Below, piece after piece: positions 34,958 through 45,810 of a DNA stretch of 64,000 bases. The DNA is taken from contig JAKUHH010000030.1 in assembly GCA_022701365.1 (NCBI GenBank), positions 187,107 to 251,106 of the forward strand. The letters are read 5' to 3'. How positions within the stretch are numbered: the first letter of the stretch is position 1; each line of letters begins with the position of its first letter. The position numbers were made by a program, and so were the translations under genes. The notes beneath the pieces were generated by a model that worked only from the letters and a program-made list of their open reading frames with translations, was not told the DNA's origin and did not search any database. The DNA is from Mycocentrospora acerina. Taxonomy: Eukaryota; Ascomycota; Dothideomycetes; Pleosporales.

Positions 34958-37900
34958 ATGCCGTCTTCTCATAAAGGACGTCTCCGGACAGCATGGGATT
35001 CGCTGCTGATAGACCGGAAGATGATCTGCCAAATGTTCAAGTACACCACCTCTGTACACTATGGCCGCCGACGAATACGGAGCTGACAGTTGCTTAGAGG
35101 ATCTGTCCCTGTCGCTATTTCTCTGGGTTTCTACCAAAGTACTGCCGTATCTGAGGTGTACTCGTCCTTGGGATTTTTGGTGTCCATCATCGCCGTTGTC
35201 ACGGTCAATGTCTTGCCGCGAGCGAAATTGATTCAATTAACTTTCAACATCTGTCTATATACTGCCATTGCCATTCCGATCACCATGCTGTCCACATGGT
35301 CTGGTATCCAAGCCCGTAAACACACGGATCCACAAGATTTACACAAGTACAACTCATCACAAAGTGGTATGTAAAGAGACGCGCCTAGTATCCAGTGGTG
35401 GTATCATGAAAGGGATAAAACTATTTAGGGCTGACTTATAATTAGCTGTTACAGGCATTTGGCTTTTTTGCAATGTCCTAGTGAGCAACAGTATCCAGGC
35501 AAGATACCCAGAACTTCTCATTCCAACGATACTATACAATATTTTCATCATTGTTCAGTACACATCTTGCTCACGATTTCACACTTGGATAGAGTGCTGG
35601 AACTTGATAAATCTCACTGTTCGATGTTACTACACCGGCGTTGCTATTTCCTTTGTAACTGGAATGCTCATCTATCCTGTCACTTGTCGAACGGAGATCT
35701 TTGAAACCCAAGAAAAGTACCTTCATGCTGTTCGTGGTATGCTTGTTGGCGCTGGAGAATATCTAGGAACGCTACAATCGAAACCGAATTTCTCCGCAGA
35801 TCGCATCGACCAAGGAGCGTGCGACGGCCCCGAATTGCGGAGAAAAATGGCTGGAGTCAAGGGTGTTTACGTCAAGATGCATCATGAGCTCGCTATGGCG
35901 AAACGAGAGATTGCCTGGGGGAAGTTATCCGCAAAAGATATTGGTGTTACTAGCGACCTCTGCCGAAGAATACTGATGCCATTGTAAGATTGTGGTCCTT
36001 TTAAATCGAAGAACCTACCTTTAGTTTAATAGAAGATTTTACTAACAATATATCTGTAGGAGCGGCATGGCACATCTCCCAGATATCATGGACCGAATTC
36101 AGAAAGGCGGAGGATGGATCCCTTGCGATTTCGAGTTCAGGATGGATAACAGTGATGCTAAAGCCGAAGATTCTTCTCGTGTAGATACTCAAGAAGATTA
36201 CGATGTCATATGGCGACACTCTATTAGTGCCCTACTCGACTCTGCGAACAGCATGATCGACCTCATGAATGACGGGCTTGAACATGCTGGGCTACAGTTG
36301 GAAATCATCCCTCAACCAGAAAAAGAGAGCTTCTTTAACTTCATACCAGGATTTACCAGACACAAGAAGGCAGATCCTGAAGCAGAGGGAGAAACAATCA
36401 AACCGGGTCACTCACAATTCTCAAAAATTCTCGAGGAAAAATTGAGTGTATTTACAGAGAGAAGAGTTGAAGCCTTGATGTCCTGGGCGAACAGCGAAGG
36501 TCTTACGTCTGCTCAATTGGAGGAGTTGAATTCCCGTGGCGAATTCTACGAAGACGAGCAGCCAATTGGTGTCCATGTGCAGAGAGATCGCCAACAATTG
36601 TATCTGATCTTGTACATCCAACACATGGTAAGTAAGAAGTACACAATGAGATATGCTGTGTGTCGCTTTCTGGAACTGTTTCTGACGCCTCGCTCAGATT
36701 CACAGCACTGGTCTAGCAGTGCTTGATTTGTCAAGATTTTCCGATGATGTCGTTGCCAAAGGAACCATGTCCAGAAATCGTCTCATTATACCTTCCGCTA
36801 AAAGAGTATGGAATTGGTTCCTTAGTATGTACGACACTACAGAAACCCCATTGCCGGATGACGACAGACCTAGCTCCAAGAATGAGAAGAAAATGTTATG
36901 GAGTATGACTAGCCAGATTACACGTGATATCGAGCATCTTCCACCCAAAAACGCATACGAAAGATTTGGAATCAAGATCCGAAGGTTCCAAGGATTTCTC
37001 AAGGGACCTGAATTCAGTTTCGGTTTCAGATCGGCATGGTAAGTAAAGTTCTTTACTCAATTCTTCGTGTTGCTAACTAGAGATTAGTGCTACTATGTCT
37101 TGTGCCATCATTGCATACCTTCATCAGACGCAGGAGATCTTTACGCACTATCGCCTCATCTGGTCTGTGATTATTGCAGCCATTGGAGGCAATATGTCGG
37201 CGGGACAATCCGGAGTATCATATTTTCTTCGTATCCTCGGTTCTTTCGCGGCCTTGATCATCTGTTATGCTGTTTGGTATATCCCCGATGGGAAGGTTCC
37301 GTAGGTCCTCCAATTCCCAATATGGGTTCATAATGCTAATCAAAGACAGTGGTGTCATAGTTATCATGTGGTTCGCAGCTTTCCTTCAGATGTACTTTCT
37401 ACTCAGATGGCCACAGTACATCATTGGATGGCTTGTTGTTTTCATTACTGAGGTCTTATCAATTGGCTATGAGCTTCAAGTCAGCAAGATAGGTCTCGCG
37501 GCTGCAGAATCAGGCGGGACTCGTGTTTTCCCACCATATTACGTGGCAGCGATGCGTGTAGCCTGTGTATTATGGGGCACATGCGCGTCAATCTTCTTCA
37601 CTTACCTTCCATACCCTATCACCGCCAGAGGAATTCTTCGTCCGCAGATGGGGATGATCATGGAGCTGCTCGCTAATTACCATGCCGTCGTTCACGCCAC
37701 GATCAAATCCAGACTTCGCGGCACTGAGGGTGACATGAACGACAGCAATAGTCGTGGACGCATATTGTCGCACACACGAAAAGCAATGTTCAACAAAATA
37801 ATATTCCTCAGTTCACAGGTCGAGCATCATATATACCTTCAAAGATACGAGCCTGCTCTGGGTGGACGCTTCCCAGTGGCAGTTTTCCAAGAAGTATCGT

Positions 37901-38435
37901 CACAACTTACTGTGTATGTTATCTAAATTCCGAACCCAACTCCACCTCTATCATGATTTACTGATCCTAACCTTCTGAAATTAGTCTACTCGAGTACATT
38001 TCATTGATGTCTTACGCAACTCAAGTCTGGGCGGCAAATAACCCAGAAAAATCTCAACAGCATCACACTGATGACCGCGAATGGCTCGATGATCTCTCAA
38101 AATTGATACAGCCAGTTAACGCTACGGAAGAAAAGCTAACATCAGTCCTCTGTCAACTGTCAGCTGCCGTCTCCACCGGTCGATCATTACCACCCCGAAT
38201 GGAATTGCCGAAAGCATACCATCTATCCGAAAAACTTAGGAACCTAGATCCTGACATATTAAGTATTCGGCATATGCAGGATGCCGGGTATTCAGCATAT
38301 GCGGTGATGGAGATCATTTCAAGCATGATCACACATAATCTGGACATTCTCGTAACGAGTGTTGAGAGCTTGGTGGGTGTTATTAGTTTTGATTTCGATG
38401 ACTTGAGCTGTAATTATAAGGGAAAGGCTGAGTAA
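34958..38435 (+). CDS. FUSC/ArAE-like 'ER transporter, 6TM N-terminal' membrane protein
   Basis: Eight exons (34958-35040, 35098-35366, 35455-35983, 36060-36627, 36698-37038, 37088-37300, 37350-37913, 37985-38435) keep frame for 1005 codons, most introns showing CTAAC/CTAAT branch sites. The N-terminal half has about six membrane spans beginning FKGSVPVAISLGFYQSTAV and VNVLPRAKLIQ, as in fungal DUF2422 proteins. A cytosolic helical segment (RIQKGGGWIPCDF…) follows, then a second membrane block (LIWSVIIAAIGGNMSAGQSG, YYVAAMRVACVLWG) as in DUF2421, and a helical C-terminus. The two-halved layout resembles aromatic-acid-exporter (ArAE/FUSC) permeases; substrate unknown. Part of its last exon is duplicated at 20.4 kb. 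Confidence 0.8.
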
Positions 38436-39356
38436 GGAAGCTCAAGGCTTGTAGTATAATTGATGGTCTATACTCTTAATATCTTGTATGTTTGCCGCGA
38501 TTGGCTAGGTTTGGGACTGAATTGGAATGCTTAGATGCAGAGAAGTCAGATAGAATGATTGGGATGATGATTGTAATAGTAATGTACAACTAAATGTTAA
38601 CAAACAATTCTTGTTCGACCTCAAGTCTTACAAGGGACTGGTAACTGCAAAGTTACTATGCTCAACTTCCTAAAAGATGTACTGTTGGTAGTCAATGTGA
38701 AGAGATTAAAGGTTGGCCCTTTCAATGTTCATAAAGTGCGTTTATAGCGTGATTCACACTGTGCAGACTTGACGCCCAATTTCACCCTTCGAAGTAGGCG
38801 CTTTGAACTAATCTAACTCTACTCGCACGAGAAATTGAAAGGCATCATTGAAGAACATACACCATTATCTTTTTTGTTTTATTTTAAAATGTGATTATTT
38901 GTAATTTTAGACATTTCCAAAGACTTTAATTTTGAAACGATATCAATTATCAAGTACAAGTTCTACAATACTTCATCAACGCTACCAAAAAGATACGGTG
39001 ATCTAGATGAGCAAAGCTGTGCGCGGAGCAGTAAATAGATTATTAAACTTTGACATCAGTTATATAGATGTAATACAATAGCTTTAGAATTATCTGATAA
39101 AGTCGCTACCTTGAGTTCTTTCACTAATGGCTTCTTTGGATGGCTCCATAGTGTTATTTCCAGCCAAGCGGTTACAATGTTAGGTGCGTGTTGACTGGTA
39201 TTGCGTATTGGATGAACAAACATGGCATTTTTAGGGCTCTTCCTTACGGCAATGTCGTAAGCAAAGTAACAATTCACCACGCATCTACAACAATCCGGCT
39301 TGATCAATCTGCTTGGTGGTTTATTGAATTCTTTACATGGATAAAAACATCACTCG
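38436..39356. other. AT-rich convergent intergenic stretch
   Basis: 3' flanks of the transporter-like and F-box-like genes. Long A/T runs; no other feature seen. Confidence 0.4.
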
Positions 39357-41239
39357 CTATCTATCAATTTGTTCTGCAATGAGATCCAGATAGGGGTCTC
39401 CAGCGTCGTATGATAGAAGTTCGAGTTCAGGATAGTCTTCTTGCAGCCTACTGGGCGATATAGTGGCAGCGTACGTTTGTATACTTCCACTTGGCATCAT
39501 CCTGTGCCTTTTGACGAAAATAAATTGAGGAATTCGCTCAAATGTAGAGTTGCCTGTTTCGCACATATCACGTACCACCTCCGCTTCTGCTTCATTAGGT
39601 ACGCCAGCCATACCCCAGATGAATAATGTTAAACTTGGGCAGTTTTTATCTGCCCATTGCAAAAAGGAGTCGGCGAAGTGCTGAATTTCGGAGATTATTT
39701 TGTTTCTCCCACGAATGTGGTTAGACGGGACTATCATTATTCTCTGCTGATAGAGATGTAAGACCCGCAGATCTTTGAGAAATTTGATGGGCGTCTGGGG
39801 GAAACTTGAGTATATGTACTTCACAGCAACAATGAAAACTGACCAGATATTTTTGAAAGTTTGCACATTGTGACTCCAACGCACAGTCGCCAAGTGTCTT
39901 TATACCCAGTTGTTGCAATAGAGGGAAATTTTGACACACGAAATCGAATTCTGGGCGAGAAAATATCTCAGGAACATCGTCGGTATGATCGTAATTATTG
40001 TAAACATCTGGATCATGGAGAGACAAAGCTTTGAGTTTATGTCTTAAGGGCCACAGGTAAGCCTTGTCGATTATACAATCAGGGATTTGGTCTTCACTCT
40101 CAGGTCGTGGGCTTGCGCGCATCGTGGCGAGCCCGCGTATGCCGAGATGAACACTTCTGAGACCTGTATTGTTTGTGAAGAATGTATGTAATTTGGAAAT
40201 ATTCGTGGGCCAGATATAAGCGATAACATTCATGTGAAAATGTCTCAATTGCCGCAACTCGGGGACATCTGCAAGACGTTGAATCGGCCAGTCATCGCAT
40301 TTTAGTAGAATCATGCTTGTCACCATGGACCAATCAACCATATTTGGCATATTATATGTGAAGCTTTCGGGCATATATCCAGTCATGATCATCTGTTTGG
40401 TCTTTATCTTCTGGTTGCTGAAAAGTTTGATCGAATTTATGTCGTTCCAATATCTCACCTCTGAAATAGTCCAGCCAGACCAAGTGATAAGGTGAAGAGA
40501 ATCTAGAACAGGTAAAGCTTGTGCCATCTTGAGAAGTCCACGGTTTTTCTGATCTGCTCCATCGAAGCCTACGGTGATGCGGCGTCTCGAAGAGGGAACA
40601 AACCGCAAGACGTTGCACTTGGTGATATGAATGCTCTGAATCGATTGCTGGTATGTGTTGATATTATTCAGACAGGCCAGATTGAATTCGTCTTCAGAAA
40701 TATAACTTTGAATACCATCAGTGGGTGCAGCTCAATTTATGTTATTGTAAGATTGAACCACACTGTGATTAAACTCACCTGAACTTCTTGAGCTTGTTCT
40801 TTGGAAATTGTTCCAAGATGTGCAGTAGCAACTCGTTCCTTTCAGTCGGAGATTTCCATGGGGAGCCACCAGTGACAAAATGGTCGCCACATATTGTTAG
40901 AGAAGGACTGTCCTTCTTTTTGTCTAGAAAAGTGAGATACCTCGCATACTGTAGGTGTTCCGATGCACTATGTTGGAGACAACGATCAAACGTGGAAAGC
41001 GGCCCGTCTCGAAAGCCAATATCTAGGACTACACTTTTGAACAGTATTTGTACAGCAACGTCTCGCCATGATTTGTTCACCAGACACAAAGCTTTGAGGT
41101 CTGAGGGGAGCGAGATCTACAACCAAAGTCAATGAGGTCATTGACGCTTGATGGACAAACATACATAGTCCAGCACTATCCTTTTAACATCTTTGACGAG
41201 ATCTACTCGTGGCTTTGAGGAATCATCCTCGTTCATCAT
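39357..41239 (-). CDS. F-box / LRR-like fungal protein
   Basis: Exons 41239-41165, 41116-40779, 40705-39844 and 39794-39357 give 570 codons, all junctions in frame. The N-terminus has an F-box-like helix pattern (LPSDLKALCLVNKSWRDVAVQILF). The rest shows irregular leucine-rich segments (LPVLDSLHLITW, LRQLRHFHMNVI, LLQQLGIKTLGD, LKDLRVLHLYQQ) as in fungal F-box/LRR substrate receptors of SCF ubiquitin ligases. Target unknown; the SCF role is inferred from the N-terminus only. The two in-frame ATGs at 41239 and 41236 cannot be separated. Many paralogues are usual for such genes in filamentous fungi. Confidence 0.65.
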
Positions 41240-41849
41240 TATTTCAATTACTCGGTTGTGGTGAGGTTCCAGTCAGTGGAGTCAACCAGTCAACCCCGCA
41301 GGACGCGCTTGTCTCCATACCCTATGATCACGCGCTCTAGCGCGTCATTCACCTTGAATGCTGGCGCCTTGGATTTTTCAAATTTCTTCCTACGCCTTCC
41401 TCGTATATCCGGCATAGTTTTTGACTTGAAAGTCCAGCTCATTGTCATGCAGACCACCCTTGGCATTCTTGACACGCCTTCACCCGAACCAGAGTCATGT
41501 GTGTAAACTGTATCTATTACGGGGCTTGCACGAGTGGAGGAGCGAACCCCTCGGCCATATTTTGAACAAATAGATTTGTCTGTCGAGTATGTTGATGGTC
41601 TACTCTATATATCGGATTCGGGCTTGAGGACTCTTCGAAGCCTGCACATCATGTGAACAGTGGGCAGACTAGAGGGTCATGTTGTCTACTGACTGGAACA
41701 GCTCCATTCAACTCTTCGCACCCGGTCCTTGCAAGTAAAAGTAAACAGTCTAAAAAGACAAAACAAAGGCCCACGAGCAATACTTTCATTCGATGAGTGG
41801 CAATTATTTCGCCAAAAAAAAAGACAACGGGGTATCTAAGCTCGACACT
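41240..41849. other. intergenic region F-box-like / KDS reductase
   Basis: Promoter of the F-box-like gene and 3' flank of the reductase gene. An A8 run lies near 41812-41820. No RNA gene or further open frame supported. Confidence 0.4.
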
Positions 41850-43010
41850 CTACTGCGCATTCCTCCTCAGCTTGGGCATACCCTGCTTCTTTCCCCAGCC
41901 CCACACCTTGCCGTTCAAATCCGGCACCATAACAAGCCACACTATCGCAGTAATCCACGCCATGACAGTGTCCAACACGACATTGTCCCTTTGGCTGCTT
42001 CCCAAGCTGCCCCAGCGGAGTAGATGCACCAACCAGTTCGTCGGTGTCATGAAGTTGCCGTTCTCTAGTCCTTTCACTGCTGACGTCGCGGCTTCTAATT
42101 CGCTCTGCTTCGGGTCCGAGGATTCAAGTTCGCGAGTCACAGGATGTTTTGATTTCTCTTCGTTGTCGAAGCCTGGGGAGAGGATAGTACCGGGAAAGAT
42201 CGCGTGGATGTTTACGTCAAAGGGAGCGGGAGTTTGGCCCGAGGGAGAGGGAGTGTTGGAGCGACGTGCGCCGTTGTAGAGTTGGACTTCGGAGCGGAGG
42301 CCATCGGCGAGGGAGCGCAAGGCTGCTTTTGCCGGGGCGTATGGGAGGTAGCCAGCTAAACCGACGAAAGCAACGGCTGAGGATGTGATGATGAAATGGC
42401 GGGGCGACTCAGAGGTAGAGGCTTTTGGTTGCGGGGTGTAGGGCGTGGAAGGATAGAACCAAGCTTGCAACGTCTTGTGTGCAAGATACGCGGAGGCGAA
42501 GTAATTGAGCTCCATCTGCTTGCGCAGCGTGTCTGTGCTGGTCTCCATGAAGAGACCGGGAATAGATGCGCCAGCACAGGCCCAGACGACTTCTGGCATT
42601 TGGTTGTTGTTCCATGCTATTGCTTCTGCGAGGATGCGCGCGTTCTCCGCCTCGGAGGTCACATCGGCAGAGATGTAGTGAAAGCGCTGGGTTGACGGAT
42701 TTTTGGCAAAGGATTTTGCATGTTCGACGGCGGATTCGAGGTTCTTTGTTGTCCGCGCGACGAGGATCAGGTTGGCGCCACGTTGGGAGAGGAGTCGGGC
42801 GATTTCCTTGCCCATGCCCTGGGATGCACCAGTAAGGAGGACCGTCTATGGAGTGTCAACACACGTTGGCTTGTTGAAGAGGAAGAGCTCTACCTTGCCC
42901 TCGACGAGGAACTTGTTGCTCTTCCAGAATGCGAAGCCCATAATGTCCAAGCTGGTGATTGCGACAAGAATCAACAGGGCTACGGCGGCTGCGGGGAGAA
43001 ATTGAGACAT
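41850..43010 (-). CDS. TSC10: 3-ketodihydrosphingosine reductase
   Basis: Two exons (43010-42894, 42845-41850) give 370 codons. A membrane anchor at residues 5-25 precedes a short-chain dehydrogenase fold: the NADPH-binding TGASQGMG at 44-51 is created by the splice, ADVT follows near 99-102, CAGASIPG near 129-136, the catalytic Ser in ITSSAVAFVGLAGY near 192-205 and YAPAK (YxxxK) at 208-212. A C-terminal hydrophobic stretch (VMAWITAIVWLVMV) is a second membrane segment. Known role: NADPH-dependent reduction of 3-ketodihydrosphingosine to dihydrosphingosine at the ER, the second step of sphingolipid synthesis. Intact; shares a short promoter with SAS10. Confidence 0.88.
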
Positions 43011-43283
43011 GAGAGGGAACAATTCGTCTCTGCTGACGTGAAGAAGAGGTAAAAGACACCGATCAAAAGAAGCCTTAGGAAGCGCTGTGCCACATGACCT
43101 TCGTTCCAGGATTACAGCTGCAGTCTCGGATGTCCTTGCAGTTCCTCGACGTTGCACATGGCTGCATTGTGACGAGGGGATGACTAAGCAACTAACTTCC
43201 GCGGCGAATGCGAAGATTTCGAAAAAAGTTCCGGCTTTTTCCCCCGACCAAAACCACGCCACGGCACAACAACCTACCTGGAA
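43011..43283. promoter_or_regulatory. bidirectional promoter, KDS reductase / SAS10
   Basis: Only 273 bp separate the two divergent ATGs, so both genes must share promoter sequence here. No specific factor site is claimed. Confidence 0.6.
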
Positions 43284-45297
43284 ATGGCAAAGAAAAGAAA
43301 GGCCGGCGGTCGCGCATACGGCGAGCCCAAGGCCCCAAAGGAAGACGACTCGAAACTCGCAATCAGCACGTGGGAGGACGTCGCCGACTCGGGCGATGAG
43401 TTCCACATCAATCGCGACAAGATCTTGCTGGATGAGGGGCCCGCTGCGAAGAAGCTGAGGAAGTGGCAGGAGGAAGGTTTGTTGCGCCCTTGGTTCGAGG
43501 TTGGGCTCTCTTTGCTGACTGCGCGTGCCAGATAAATTCCTACAACCTTCCGACGAGGAGATTCTCGACAACGGCGCCGACTCGGACGAGGACGACTTCG
43601 ACGACGGCGCCGATTCTGACGACGAAGACAAGCCCGCTGCTGACGACGAAGACAAGCCCGCTGCTGACGACGACGATGAAGACGTGGGCGGATGGGGCGC
43701 CTCCAGGAAGGACTACTACAATGCCGACGCTATCGAGACGGAGCAGGATGCGCTGGACGAAGAGAAGGAAGCGCGTCGTATACAAAAGAAGCAGCTGCAG
43801 GCTATGACAGAGGCCGATTTTGGATTCGACGAGGACGAGTGGCTAGGACAGGAAGGCGAAGATGCAGAGTCGGGTGCTGTAGTCACCGAGGTCCTTCCAC
43901 AGCTTCAGATCACCGACAGCATGTCTGAGGAGGAGAAGCTCAAAATCATGAGGACGCGCTATCCCGAGTTCGAGCTCTTCTCGCGCGAATACCTGCGTCT
44001 GCAACCGCTGCACGACGAGCTGGCTGCTGCTGCCAATGCCGCAGAGCGACTAGTCAGGTCACGGGCAAAGTCGAGCAAGGCAGGCGAGGAAGGTCCTGCT
44101 ACGCCCATGGTAGTCACAAAGTACCGAGCGTGCGCGGCATACCTGGCTGCACTGGCCATGTACTTTGCCATTCTCGGATCGACAGCAAAGGACGATGACT
44201 CTTCCGTCATTGCGCTCGACCCGGTTGAGTTGCATCAGCATCCCGTCATGGAGAACATACTCGAATGCCGGAACCTCTGGTCAAGGGTCGAGAGCCTGCC
44301 AGTCGCAGATCCCATGGTTGATGCTTCCCACGACGACGACGATCTCTCAGCCATTGAGGACGCAGGTCTTGTTTCAGATGAGGAGCTTGACAGTGCTGTA
44401 GCAGACAAGGCCAAGAAGCAGAGGAAGAGCAAGGCAGAACGTGCGGCTGAAATCGCCAGAGCGGAAGCAGAAGCCCGTCGTGCCAAGAAGCTGGCAAAGA
44501 CGGAGGAAGAGCTGACATCTCTGGCAGCGTTGACCGACAAGGCTGCCCTGAAGAAGGTCTCCAAGAAGAAGAAGCCAACATCCGACAAGCTTAACCTCCT
44601 CAACGCAGACGATTCCGACTTTGGCGAGGAAACAACCCTCACCGCACACGAACTCGCAGAAAAGGCCCGCAAGAAGAAGTCTCTCCGCTTCTACACGTCA
44701 CAAATCACACAAAAGGCCAACAAGCGCGATGCAGCGGGCAAGGGGTACGGCGGCGACGCCGACATCCCGCACCGCGAGCGTCTCAAGGACCGCCAGGCCC
44801 GTCTCCAAGCCGAGGCCGAAAAGCGCGGCCAGCACAAGGACGCCGGTCCCGGTGTCGCCCTCGGCGAGGATGCAGGCGACGACTCAGGTGCCGAGTCCCC
44901 ACCTCCCCGCGACACAGACTATGCCGACGAAGACGGCTACTACGACATGATCGCCGCACGCTCCAACAACAAGAAAGTAGCCAAATCCGAACGTGCAACT
45001 GCATACGCGCTCGCCGCAAAGGAAGGCGCGCAGGTCGTCGAAGAGGAGATCATTGGCGACGACGGGCGCAGGATGATCACGTACCAAATCGCCAAGAACA
45101 AGGGATTGACGCCGCATAGGAAGAAGAGTGTGAGAAATCCCAGAGTCAAGAAGAAGGAGAAGTACAAGGAGAAGCAGAAGAAGCTCAAGAGTATGATGCC
45201 TGTGTTTGACAAGGCGAAGAGTGCGGCTGGAGGGGCGAACTATGGTGGTGAGCTTACGGGTATTAAGAAGGGGTTGGTTAGGTCGAGGAAGTTGTAG
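43284..45297 (+). CDS. SAS10: U3 small-nucleolar RNP / SSU processome protein Sas10 (Utp3)
   Basis: Two exons (43284-43476, 43532-45297) give 653 codons. The N-terminus is MAKKRKAGGRAYGEPKAP, then a strongly acidic region with a 24-nt tandem duplication (DDEDKPAA twice). A Sas10/Utp3/C1D domain follows at roughly 190-300 (YPEFELFSREYLRLQPLHDEL, VTKYRACAAYLAALAMYF), then Lys-rich coiled coil. The C-terminal Sas10 signature (NKGLTPHRKKSVRNPRVKKK, YGGELTGIKKGLVRSRKL) ends the protein. Known role: 18S rRNA processing in the nucleolus. Intact. Confidence 0.92.
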
Positions 45298-45810
45298 GAT
45301 AGGGGTGATGAGTGGAACTGGAGGGCGGGCAAATGCGATGATATACCACTTTTTTCTAGACGAATGTTTTATTCTGATAAAAGTGCTGCACCATGAGGAT
45401 TGTTGAAGCACGGGCGTGATTCTCTTCAGCAGCGAGGTTCTTGTTGTGCAGACTTGTTTTGTGAGATTCGAAAAGTGTGTAGGAGCAAGTCACGTCTCTC
45501 GTAGCACAAGACCAAGATGCAGAGGGCCAAACTTGTCCCCCCCCACAAGAACTGCTTCACATGCATGCTACGCACACTACCGTGTGGTGCTTTTCCATGA
45601 CAAGCCCAGGATCGACGACTGATTCAGATTCCTTGCCGTTGCGGCAGTGTGTACCTAGTCCCAACGCCCACGCTAGCACACGTGTGTCCCCTGCTCCACA
45701 TACCGAGCGCGACCCTGCAACAGCTCCGTCGCATGAGCTTCGCGAGCAACCTCCACCCCGCAGTGAGACGGGTCCGCGCAAATGCAGCCATCCATTGACA
45801 GCTGGGCGCC
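45298..45810. promoter_or_regulatory. intergenic region SAS10 - RIC1
   Basis: 3' flank of SAS10 and the RIC1 promoter/leader. No other element recognised. Confidence 0.4.

Noticed and set aside
42846..43655. Long minus-strand frame across the KDS reductase / SAS10 promoter
   Set aside because: It overlaps exon 1 of both genes and reads Ser/Glu repeats antisense to the SAS10 acidic region.
43540..45411. Several antisense frames opposite SAS10
   Set aside because: GC-rich, codon-biased antisense shadows of the real gene with low-complexity translations.
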